Positions 1 to 5,483 of a stretch of DNA of 5,976 nt are shown piece by piece. Under the pieces are notes generated by a model that saw nothing but the letters and a program-made list of their open reading frames with translations, was not told the origin of the DNA and did not search any database. Source of the DNA: Fidelibacterota bacterium (GTDB taxonomy: Bacteria > Fidelibacterota > Fidelibacteria > Fidelibacterales > Fidelibacteraceae); assembly GCA_023134755.1 (NCBI GenBank), contig JAGLUM010000262.1, positions 1-5,976 on the forward strand. Direction: 5' to 3'. Position 1 is the first letter of the stretch. Every line of letters starts with the position of its first letter. The position numbers were made by a program, and so were the translations under genes.

Positions 1-1
1 T

Positions 2-937
2 AAAGGTGTTGTATGGATGGATTTTACACAATGGATCATTTATATGGGAGCTGCGATTTGCGCGCTGATCATTGGGCTTAATATACTTCCGGATGCTGCC
101 GCATCATTTGATCTTGTAGGGGAGCTGGGAAAATTACAGGTATTTAATCTGGGTGGCGGTTCTGGTTACACCCTCTGGGGAGGAGTTATCGGGGGAGCCA
201 TGTTGTCCATGGCAAGCCACGGAACAGATCAACTGATCGTACAACGGATACTTAGTTGTAAAAATGTTGGAGATTCCAAAAAAGCGATGATTGGCAGCGG
301 TATTATAGTATTTATTCAATTTGTTCTCTTTCTGTTTATCGGTGTTATGCTCTATATGGTATGGAACGGTGCAGGATTTGAAGTATTGGGCATTACAAAA
401 CCGGATGAATTATTTACAAAATTTATCATTGAAAATTTACCGCCGGTAGTTAAAGGTCTTACAGTAGCGGGAATATTTGCTGCCTCTATGACCACCCTGA
501 GCGGTTCACTTTCTGCTATGTCCAGTTCAATTACAGTTGATATTTTCAAGCCCATATTCAAAGGAATAACTGATGAAGGTAAATGGCTGAAAATAAGCAG
601 GATAACAACATTATGTTGGGGTATTATTTTGGTGTTTGGGGCCATGATATTTACCAATCAGAGCAGCCCGCTGGTAGTGATTGGCCTTTCAATTGCTTCA
701 TTTACTTATGGTGGAACTCTCGGTGTGTTTATTGTAGTGAGATTCTTTAAAAAATGTGATCTATGGCAGTATGTTGTTCCCTTCTTTTTCTCTATTTCGG
801 TGATGACCTTTATTATTATAGCCGGCTGGCAGGGATTGTTTAAAATTAACTGGACCTGGTATACTTTTATTGGGGTAATATCATCCTTGTTCTTAAATCG
901 TTTGCTTGTATTATTGAAAAAACCTCAAGCAGAATAA
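2..937 (+). CDS. Sodium:solute symporter (SSS family), C-terminal part, 5' end outside the window
   Basis: This is an inner-membrane Na+-coupled transporter of the SSS/SGLT family. The frame is open to the left edge and the five codons before the first in-frame ATG (17) already read KGVVW, which continues into MDFTQ. This matches the family's conserved 'GG-x-K-x-VVWTDxxQ' stretch, so ATG 17 is an internal methionine and the true start is upstream. Seen (counting from that Met): the family-typical HGTDQLIVQR at 68-77, AGIFAASMTTLSGSLSAMSS at 151-170 (the helix contributing Ser/Thr to the sodium site in characterised members), and about eight hydrophobic segments near 6-24, 50-66, 90-116, 145-172, 193-212, 217-243, 251-274 and 276-299. 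The protein ends in a short charged tail (KKPQAE). The substrate cannot be told from this half; sugars, sialic acid, amino acids and carboxylates are all carried by the family. A 165-bp gap separates it from the glycan operon, so co-transcription is uncertain. Confidence 0.9.
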   Translation, partial: KGVVWMDFTQWIIYMGAAICALIIGLNILPDAAASFDLVGELGKLQVFNLGGGSGYTLWGGVIGGAMLSMASHGTDQLIVQRILSCKNVGDSKKAMIGSGIIVFIQFVLFLFIGVMLYMVWNGAGFEVLGITKPDELFTKFIIENLPPVVKGLTVAGIFAASMTTLSGSLSAMSSSITVDIFKPIFKGITDEGKWLKISRITTLCWGIILVFGAMIFTNQSSPLVVIGLSIASFTYGGTLGVFIVVRFFKKCDLWQYVVPFFFSISVMTFIIIAGWQGLFKINWTWYTFIGVISSLFLNRLLVLLKKPQAE

Positions 938-1102
938 TAGTCGATTATTAATAATAAACTTACATATCCTTGTTATTTGCAACAATAGGCAGAGTAAAAA
1001 GGTTTGTTTAAATTTAAAAAAATGCATAAAAATAGTCATTGAAAAATATAAATGTGATATGTACATTTACATACGAAATCAATGTTGGAAGGAAAAGGTT
1101 AA
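938..1102. other. AT-rich intergenic leader upstream of the nucleotide-sugar operon
   Basis: This 165-bp stretch between the symporter stop and the dehydrogenase start has no ORF of note and no convincing intrinsic terminator. The only hairpin-like sequence near the symporter end is TTGTT/AACAA around 971-986, which is too weak and has no T-tract. A possible -35 (TTGAAA, 1039-1044) lies 17 bp before a poor -10 (TACATT, 1062-1067). A purine-rich Shine-Dalgarno region (GGAAGGAAAAGG, 1087-1098) precedes ATG 1103. The operon may therefore start here or read through from the symporter. Confidence 0.5.
1049..1069. promoter_or_regulatory. Candidate operator-like dyad overlapping a weak putative promoter
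   Basis: TAAATGT at 1049-1055 and ACATTTA at 1063-1069 form a perfect 7-bp inverted repeat with a 7-nt spacer. It lies 34 bp before the dehydrogenase start and between or over the candidate -35 and -10 elements. The spacing is compatible with a dimeric regulator. In sequence this AT-rich, such a dyad can arise by chance, so the call is tentative. Confidence 0.25.
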
Positions 1103-2053
1103 ATGAAAAAAATTGCGCTGGTTGGTTGCGGACGTATTTCTAAACGTCATATTGATGCTATTTCTGATACTCAAGGAGTTGAGATCGTGCTTGTCTGTGA
1201 TATTATTGAAAGCCGGGCAAGAAAAACAGCCGAAGATTTAGGTGTACCGTATGTAACTGATTATCGAAAAATTAAAAATGTCGATGTCATTTCTGTTCTA
1301 ACACCTTCAGGAAATCATCCTCAGCATGCTGCTGAAATTGCGGAATTTACCGACGCGCCGTACATTGTGTGTGAAAAACCCATAAGCTTAACAGTTCGTG
1401 AAGCACATGAATTATTTTCACGGGTTGATAAAGCGGGGAAAACCCTTCTTCCTGTTTATCAAAACAGGTATAATCCACTGATAATGATGGTAAAAGAACT
1501 TATAGATAATCAAAAATTTGGGAAAGTATATCAATTTATCTGCAATATTTTATGGAATAGAAATGACGCATATTTTGATATTGATTGGCATGGTACACGC
1601 TCCCTGGATGGTGGTGTTTTATTTACTCAGGCAAGTCATTATGTAGACATGGTTCATTACTTTTTTGGCGAACTAGTCAGCGGAAAAGGACAGGGAGGTT
1701 TATTGAGAGGATTGGAAGTATACGATTCGATTTCTGCTGTAATGCGCTTTAACTCCGGTGTGGTAGGTTCTCTAAATGCCACGGTAAATGTCTATGAAAA
1801 AAATTATGAAACAGAATTTACGTTAATTGCAGAGAAGGGAATTATTCGGCTTGCCGGAACTAATCTGAATACCATTCGCTACTGGAATGTTGAAGGCATG
1901 GAACGACCGGATATAGATTTCCAATTAGATCATATCTACGGTAAAGGCCACAATACCATGTATGATTATATTGCCCGGGAAAAGTGGGAAATGTTTCCCT
2001 CACGGGAAGATATTCTTTCCGGGATTCATTTAATGGAAAAACTTAGTTATTAA
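1103..2053 (+). CDS. wbpB: Gfo/Idh/MocA-family UDP-GlcNAc-uronate 3-dehydrogenase (WbpB/WlbA type)
   Basis: This is a predicted cytoplasmic NAD(H)-dependent dehydrogenase. It would oxidise C3 of UDP-2-acetamido-2-deoxyglucuronate to the 3-keto sugar, the first of three steps encoded by this operon. Seen in 316 residues: an N-terminal Rossmann fold with the dinucleotide motif VGCGRIS (7-13), the family's catalytic CEKP motif (90-93, K92), and a C-terminal alpha/beta domain containing DWHGTRSLDGG (161-171) and SHYVDMVHYF (178-187), which carries the Asp/His residues expected at the active site. Length is typical of WbpB/WlbA. ATG 1103 is preceded by a purine-rich Shine-Dalgarno and starts directly at the Rossmann strand. 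The family is broad and could include other sugar dehydrogenases; the specific call rests mainly on the WbpE- and WbpD-like genes immediately downstream. In characterised systems the NADH made here is recycled with 2-oxoglutarate, coupling it to the aminotransferase. The symbol is by analogy with Pseudomonas. Confidence 0.82.
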   Translation: MKKIALVGCGRISKRHIDAISDTQGVEIVLVCDIIESRARKTAEDLGVPYVTDYRKIKNVDVISVLTPSGNHPQHAAEIAEFTDAPYIVCEKPISLTVREAHELFSRVDKAGKTLLPVYQNRYNPLIMMVKELIDNQKFGKVYQFICNILWNRNDAYFDIDWHGTRSLDGGVLFTQASHYVDMVHYFFGELVSGKGQGGLLRGLEVYDSISAVMRFNSGVVGSLNATVNVYEKNYETEFTLIAEKGIIRLAGTNLNTIRYWNVEGMERPDIDFQLDHIYGKGHNTMYDYIAREKWEMFPSREDILSGIHLMEKLSY

Positions 2054-2068
2054 ATTCAGGATGAATAC

Positions 2069-3160
2069 ATGAAATTTTGTGATTTACATCGTCAATATTT
2101 GGAATATCAGAGTGAGATTGATGCTGCGATTGCATCTGTCATTAAAAGTACAACGTTTATTAATGGCCCGGATATTCCGGCTCTTGAAGCTGAGTTAGCC
2201 GAATTTTCCGGAGTGCCGTATGCACTGACATGCAGTTCCGGATCCGATGCTATTTCTATTGCTCTGATGGCGATGGACATTAAACCCGGAGATGAAGTTA
2301 TTTGCCCGGCTTTCACCTTTATTTCTACAGGAACAATGATCAGTATTGTCGGGGCAGTTCCGATATTTGCGGATGTTGATTCCGTGACCTTTAACCTTGA
2401 TCCTGATAAAATTGAGGCAAAGATCACAGATAAAACGAAAGGCATTATTGCCGTTTCGGTTTTTGGACAATGTGCGAATTTCGATGCGATTAACCAAATA
2501 GCAAAAAAACACGGTTTATGGGTAATGGAAGACGCGGCTCAATCCTTTGGCGCCGAATATAAAGGGAAACTTTCTTGTTCATTAACTGATATTGCAACAA
2601 CCAGCTTTTTTCCTGCTAAACCTCTTGGATGTTATGGTGACGGAGGCGCTGTTTTTAGCACAGATCCTGAAATAGCGGAAAAAATAAAGATGATTCGTAA
2701 TCACGGTCAGGAAAAACGTTATCACCATAAAATAATTGGGGTTAACGGGCGAATGGATACACTGCAGGCAGCAATAATACGTGTTAAACTAAAACATTTT
2801 CAACATGAAATTATTGAGCGCAACCGCGTTGCGAACAGCTATTCAAAAACCTTAAACGATATTGTTGATACTCCGCGTATATTAGAGCATAATATGAGTG
2901 TATGGGCGCAATATACAATACAGGTTTCAGGACGTGATAACTTACGTGAAAAACTTGCGCAATATGATATTCCCACTGCTGTTCATTATCCTATGCCGCT
3001 GCCTTCCCAGGAAGCATTCAAAAATTTAGGGCAGGGAAGAAATTTTCCAGTATCAAATCGTTTATCAGAGACAGTCATATCTCTGCCAATGCACCCGTTT
3101 TTAAGCAATGATGAAATTGAATATATCGCAAAAAAAATAAAGGAAGCGCTTCATGGCTGA
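2069..3160 (+). CDS. wbpE: DegT/DnrJ/EryC1 aminotransferase, UDP-3-keto-GlcNAc-uronate 3-aminotransferase (WbpE/WlbC type)
   Basis: This is a PLP-dependent fold-type I enzyme. It is predicted to transfer an amino group from glutamate to C3 of the 3-keto UDP-sugar, giving UDP-2-acetamido-3-amino-2,3-dideoxyglucuronate and 2-oxoglutarate. Seen in 363 residues: SSGSDA (56-61, phosphate-binding loop), EDAAQSFGA (154-162, with D155 and Q158 expected to contact the PLP ring), and [16 protein letters not shown] (179-194), whose K184 is the expected Schiff-base lysine. Also visible are RYHH (217-220), [10 protein letters not shown] (226-235) and TAVHYPMPL (303-311). The [12 protein letters not shown] stretch and the whole central block closely resemble Pseudomonas WbpE as I remember it, so this is the most securely identified gene of the operon. 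AGGA at 2058-2061 is the Shine-Dalgarno, 7 nt before ATG 2069. The gene starts 15 bp after the dehydrogenase stop and its last 8 bases overlap the acetyltransferase start, so translation is probably coupled. Confidence 0.92.
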   Translation: MKFCDLHRQYLEYQSEIDAAIASVIKSTTFINGPDIPALEAELAEFSGVPYALTCSSGSDAISIALMAMDIKPGDEVICPAFTFISTGTMISIVGAVPIFADVDSVTFNLDPDKIEAKITDKTKGIIAVSVFGQCANFDAINQIAKKHGLWVMEDAAQSFGAEYKGKLSCSLTDIATTSFFPAKPLGCYGDGGAVFSTDPEIAEKIKMIRNHGQEKRYHHKIIGVNGRMDTLQAAIIRVKLKHFQHEIIERNRVANSYSKTLNDIVDTPRILEHNMSVWAQYTIQVSGRDNLREKLAQYDIPTAVHYPMPLPSQEAFKNLGQGRNFPVSNRLSETVISLPMHPFLSNDEIEYIAKKIKEALHG

Positions 3161-3716
3161 TTATTTTGTACATAATACTGCGCGGGTTGACGAGGGAGCG
3201 CAGATTGGAAAAGATACCAAAATATGGCACTTTAGCCATATCATGTCCGGTGCACGGATCGGCGAATGCTGTTCCATCGGACAAAATGTAAATATTGCTT
3301 CAACAGCTATTGTTGGGAACGGTGTAAAAATTCAAAATAATATTTCTATTTATGATTCTATAATCATTGAAGATGATGTCTTTTGCGGACCGAGCTGTGT
3401 TTTTACCAATGTAATAAATCCAAGAGCGTTTATTGAACGCAAAACGGAATACAAAAATACCTTGGTAAAAAAAGGAGCATCTATCGGCGCGAACGCGACC
3501 ATTGTTTGTGGCATAACCCTTGGTGAATACTGCTTTATCGGTGCTGGGGCTGTTGTTACTAAGGATGTACCGGCATACGCCCTGATGGTAGGCGTACCTG
3601 CTAAACAAAAAGACTGGGTAAGCCGGGAAGGGGAAATTCTTGATAATACCCTTATCTGTCCGAGTACCGGCGAAAAATATGAAATTATAAACAATCAATT
3701 ATATCCCAAATCCTGA
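3153..3716 (+). CDS. wbpD: Left-handed beta-helix UDP-3-amino-sugar N-acetyltransferase (WbpD/WlbB type)
   Basis: This is a predicted acetyl-CoA-dependent acetyltransferase. It would acetylate the 3-amino group to give UDP-2,3-diacetamido-2,3-dideoxyglucuronate. The 187 residues show imperfect hexapeptide repeats from about 11 to 140 (for example AQIGKD, ARIGEC, ASIGAN, CFIGAG), typical of trimeric left-handed beta-helix enzymes. They also show the subfamily features KIWHFSHI (23-30), QNNISIYD (61-68), FTNVINPR (84-91) and a [15 protein letters not shown] end (147-161). A short tail with CPSTGEKYE (169-177) follows and is common in this subfamily. Length matches WbpD/WlbB (about 190). ATG 3153 lies inside the last codons of the aminotransferase (8-bp overlap), with AAAGGA a few bases upstream. 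Other members acetylate related 3- or 4-amino sugars; the preceding WbpB- and WbpE-like genes favour the 3-amino uronate. Confidence 0.9.
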   Translation: MADYFVHNTARVDEGAQIGKDTKIWHFSHIMSGARIGECCSIGQNVNIASTAIVGNGVKIQNNISIYDSIIIEDDVFCGPSCVFTNVINPRAFIERKTEYKNTLVKKGASIGANATIVCGITLGEYCFIGAGAVVTKDVPAYALMVGVPAKQKDWVSREGEILDNTLICPSTGEKYEIINNQLYPKS

Positions 3717-3788
3717 TTTAAATATATTTTTGAGGTTTTTCTGTAATATATTGTCGTATACGATGTTAAAGTGTATAGCCATACAGCA

Positions 3789-3815
3789 ATACATAATTCT
3801 GTAATAATTATGTAT
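3789..3815. repeat. AT-rich 10-bp perfect inverted repeat
   Basis: ATACATAATT (3789-3798) and AATTATGTAT (3806-3815) are exact reverse complements with a 7-nt loop. There is no adjacent T-tract. A 10-bp palindrome, TCGTATACGA, lies just upstream at 3754-3763. Being AT-rich, the hairpin would be weak; its role is unknown. Confidence 0.6.
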
Positions 3816-3852
3816 ATGAAATTTATGCAACCGTATAGAACAGACATGCCTA

Positions 3853-3881
3853 TTCCTAGGGGAATACCACCCCAATAGGAA
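3853..3881. repeat. Bulged GC-rich hairpin
   Basis: TTCCTAGGGG (3853-3862) can pair with CCCC (3870-3873) and TAGGAA (3876-3881). This gives a 10-bp stem with a 2-nt AA bulge and a 7-nt loop (AATACCA). An alternative small hairpin uses TATTCC/GGAATA (3851-3866). No poly-T follows, so this is not a typical terminator. Confidence 0.55.
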
Positions 3882-3938
3882 CAATCCCCCTATCCCAAGC
3901 ATCGGTGCGGGGCAGATTTTTCTCTACTTCTTTGGCCT

Positions 3939-3971
3939 CATCCTGTAGATCCTGTAATCTTGTCAAAAAAA
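3939..3971 (-). repeat. Short ATCCTGTA-type tandem repeat ending in an A-run (dispersed intergenic repeat type)
   Basis: The plus strand reads CATCCTGTA (3939-3947), GATCCTGTA (3948-3956) and then AATCTTGTC (3956-3964, one base shared with the previous unit), followed by seven A. On the minus strand this is a T-run, TTGACA-like start and ACAGGAT units of about 9 bp. From memory, 9-bp repeats of the form TTTTGACAGGATTTACAGGAT occur between genes in many unrelated bacteria and are often mis-called as small proteins of repeated Asn-Pro-Val. This copy looks degenerate (one unit is CTTGT instead of CCTGT and one base is lost). Confidence 0.55.
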
Positions 3972-4014
3972 TTCAGTTATTCTATCATAATACCATAAAA
4001 AATTTCCCCTAATG

Positions 4015-4050
4015 CGTCATAACACCCTTTTGGGGATAGGTGTTATGACG
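4015..4050. repeat. Perfect 12-bp inverted repeat (strong hairpin)
   Basis: CGTCATAACACC (4015-4026) and GGTGTTATGACG (4039-4050) are exact reverse complements around a 12-nt loop (4027-4038, containing CTTTTGGGG). A second, outer pairing of TTCCC (4004-4008) with GGGAA (4062-4066) could extend the structure across an internal loop. On the minus strand this extended stem would be followed by TTTTTT (complement of 3997-4002), which resembles a minus-strand terminator, but no minus-strand gene is evident. It lies about 180 bp before groES. It could be a terminator, the end of a mobile repeat, a protein-binding dyad or part of a small RNA. Confidence 0.75.
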
Positions 4051-4155
4051 AAGGATAAGGAGGGAAGTAATTGTTGTGTATTAAATATATGACCGACTGA
4101 AATAATAGTTCCCGAATTTTTTTCACCTTGATATAATTATTTAATAAAAAATCAT

Positions 4156-4184
4156 TTGAATCCCGGTAAAAATTTGTGTAATAT
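4156..4184 (+). promoter_or_regulatory. Candidate sigma-70-type promoter of groES
   Basis: TTGAAT (4156-4161) lies 17 bp before TAATAT (4179-4184), about 45 bp upstream of the groES start; TGTAAT (4177-4182) is an overlapping alternative -10. A perfect TATAAT also occurs at 4132-4137 but has no good -35 at the right distance. No CIRCE inverted repeat (TTAGCACTC/GAGTGCTAA) is present, so HrcA control is not indicated here. Confidence 0.3.
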
Positions 4185-4229
4185 TTGCACCGTTAAATTG
4201 AATAAAATAATAGAAAAAAGGAGAATAAA

Positions 4230-4499
4230 ATGAAAATTAAACCGCTTGATGAACGGGTTTTAATTAAACCAAAGTCGGAAGAAGAAAAAACTGCAAGTGG
4301 ACTTATTATTCCCGATACAGCAAAAGAAAAAAAATATCAGGGTGATGTTATTGCCGTTGGTACAGATAAAGAACTTCAAGAAGTGGTTAAAGTAGGGGAT
4401 GTTGTTTTATACGGGCGATATGCCGGTGATGAAATAAAGGTTGATGGAGAAGATTATATTCTCTTAAGTCGGAAAGATATATTAGCCATTGTAAAATAA
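4230..4499 (+). CDS. groES: GroES (Cpn10) co-chaperonin
   Basis: This is the 10-kDa co-chaperonin, which forms the heptameric lid on GroEL in the cytoplasm and helps fold newly made proteins. At 89 residues it is within the usual 88-100. Seen: the N-terminal strand KIKPLDERVLIKP (2-14), the mobile loop around 17-33 with SGLIIPDTAKEK (hydrophobic contact residues for GroEL at LII), GDVIAVG (38-44), KVGDVVLYGRYAGDEIKVDG (54-73) and the C-terminal YILLSRKDILAIV. A strong Shine-Dalgarno, AAGGAG (4218-4223), lies 6 nt before ATG 4230. No groEL follows; the next gene is unrelated and a likely terminator lies between them. A separate groES is known from some lineages, including treponemes. The call itself is secure. 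Confidence 0.97.
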   Translation: MKIKPLDERVLIKPKSEEEKTASGLIIPDTAKEKKYQGDVIAVGTDKELQEVVKVGDVVLYGRYAGDEIKVDGEDYILLSRKDILAIVK

Positions 4500-4514
4500 T
4501 CCAACTTTTAACAA

Positions 4515-4547
4515 AATAAACAAGGAGCAAGGCGCCCCTTTTTTATT
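4515..4547 (+). terminator. Probable intrinsic terminator after groES
   Basis: AAGG (4522-4525) pairs with CCTT (4537-4540), then after an A/C mismatch GC (4527-4528) pairs with GC (4534-4535), leaving a 5-nt loop. Outside this, AATAAA (4515-4520) pairs with TTTATT (4542-4547). Six T (4539-4544) follow the GC part. It starts 16 bp after the groES stop, so groES is probably monocistronic. Confidence 0.6.
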
Positions 4548-4616
4548 GTTTATCAAAAATAATAACAATATCTTTACTATAAATTAAGTAAAAAAATATT
4601 TGATTGGTGGTATACT

Positions 4617-5405
4617 ATGAGTAAAAAAGAAAAACATGAGCAAGCAATGTATAACTCATTAACCGATTTAAGTGTATCATTCCTCGATATTCCGGTTGAT
4701 GAGATCGAATTTAATGAAGCATTAATTCGAAAGTTTACATCAAAAGGTGATTTTAAGGATGTAAATGAGTTTTTACAGCAAATACGTCAAATCCGCAATG
4801 GAAAGGTGAGCAAAGCAGCTTATCTCTGTTTTGCAAAGCGCAACCATTTATTTTCAAATGCCATAATAAAAATTGCCCGTTTCGACGGCAATACCGTAAC
4901 AAAATTCATTGATAAAAAGAATATTGATATTAACCTGATCGATGCCGTTGATGAAATCCTTGAATTTATTATGAAACACATTGATAAAGGTATTATTCAC
5001 CATCGAAGCGGTAAGGAAGAAGTTAAATGGGATTACCCAGCGGATGCCCTGCGCGAAGCTATTATTAATGCGATTATCCACCGTGATTATAGCGATACCG
5101 GGAATATTCAGGTTCGTATTTTTGAAGATTGGTTAGAGATTTGGAGTCCGGGTGAATTGCCAAAAGAACTGGATATTACACGGATATTGTATGAAGACCG
5201 CGCTATATTGAAAAACAGTAATCTTGCCATGATATTCCAAAGTTTGGGTCTTGTTGATATTTGGGGAACCGGTTTTAAACGCATGAATGATGCCTGCATA
5301 AATAATGGAAACCCTGCTCCTATTTACTCCCAAAAAGCCGGTGCATTTGTTGTAACTATGCACAAAAGTATTATTACAGCAAACATAGAACAGCAATTTC
5401 ATTAA
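4617..5405 (+). CDS. Short COG2865-type protein: GHKL ATPase-like (HATPase_c_4) core without AlbA_2 domain
   Basis: The sequence matches the middle and C-terminal part of a family annotated as 'AlbA_2/HATPase_c_4 ATP-binding protein' or 'putative transcriptional regulator, RecG-like'. Its biochemical role is not settled. Seen in 262 residues: RNGKVSKAAYLCFAK (60-74; intact homologs have a similar '..G.LT.AG.LLFGK' stretch), ARFDGNTVTKFIDKK (87-101), and ALREAIINAIIHRDYS (144-159; E147 and N151 resemble the GHKL N-box). LEIWSPGELP (173-182) and DIWGTGFKRM (214-223) resemble the GHKL G boxes. Family members are usually 400-550 residues with an N-terminal AlbA_2 domain and often a C-terminal winged helix; both are absent. 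The upstream frame is open for only 17 codons (to a stop at 4563-4565) and does not encode AlbA_2. ATG 4617 has only a modest Shine-Dalgarno (GGTGG, 4606-4610). It may be a functional minimal form or a 5'-truncated remnant. Confidence 0.75.
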   Translation: MSKKEKHEQAMYNSLTDLSVSFLDIPVDEIEFNEALIRKFTSKGDFKDVNEFLQQIRQIRNGKVSKAAYLCFAKRNHLFSNAIIKIARFDGNTVTKFIDKKNIDINLIDAVDEILEFIMKHIDKGIIHHRSGKEEVKWDYPADALREAIINAIIHRDYSDTGNIQVRIFEDWLEIWSPGELPKELDITRILYEDRAILKNSNLAMIFQSLGLVDIWGTGFKRMNDACINNGNPAPIYSQKAGAFVVTMHKSIITANIEQQFH

Positions 5406-5483
5406 ATCCATTTATCCTTTTGAAATTTATATTTTATACTGGGATTTAACAGCAAAATAAGCTGATGAGGAAAAAATATATTA

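Larger units (their letters stand above)
3717..4229. other. Long structured intergenic region without a convincing gene
   Basis: These 513 bases separate the nucleotide-sugar operon from groES. Short ORFs on either strand have no recognisable content. The flanks are very AT-rich, but about 3840-4065 is distinctly richer in G and C and contains several hairpins plus a short tandem repeat, listed separately. CCTATCCC (3889-3896) also recurs inverted as GGGATAGG (4033-4040). No good terminator follows the acetyltransferase stop: TTTTT runs near 3725-3740 lack a stem. This could be a non-coding repeat element, a decayed mobile sequence or an unannotated small RNA. None of these can be proven here. 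Confidence 0.6.

Noticed and set aside
17..937. Complete symporter-like protein starting at ATG 17
   Set aside because: The codons before ATG 17 stay open to the window edge and continue a conserved family motif, and about half of the usual membrane segments are missing. It is a fragment cut by the window.
2107..2512. Minus-strand ORFs of about 105-112 codons inside the aminotransferase gene
   Set aside because: The plus-strand frame encodes a fully conserved PLP aminotransferase across the same bases, so the antisense ORFs are shadows.
3300..3698. Minus-strand ORFs of 114-132 codons inside the acetyltransferase gene
   Set aside because: They lie wholly antisense to a well-conserved beta-helix acetyltransferase and show no recognisable domain.
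3859..3896. G-quadruplex on the minus strand
   Set aside because: Only three G-tracts of three or more are present, and one loop is 12 nt long. A fourth tract is missing, and hairpin pairing of the same bases explains them better.
3699..3902. Minus-strand ORF of 67 codons in the intergenic region
   Set aside because: It overlaps hairpins, matches no family I recognise and has no clear ribosome binding site. Its amino acid composition looks like translated non-coding DNA.
3939..3971. CRISPR array or tandem-repeat coding region
   Set aside because: The units are about 9 bp with no spacers, and there are only three, so this is a short tandem repeat.
4080..4229. CIRCE heat-shock operator upstream of groES
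   Set aside because: No TTAGCACTC/GAGTGCTAA pair or close variant is present in this stretch.
5406..5483. ops recruitment element in the leader of the NusG paralog
   Set aside because: No sequence resembling GGCGGTAGCGTG is seen; the leader is AT-rich and unstructured.
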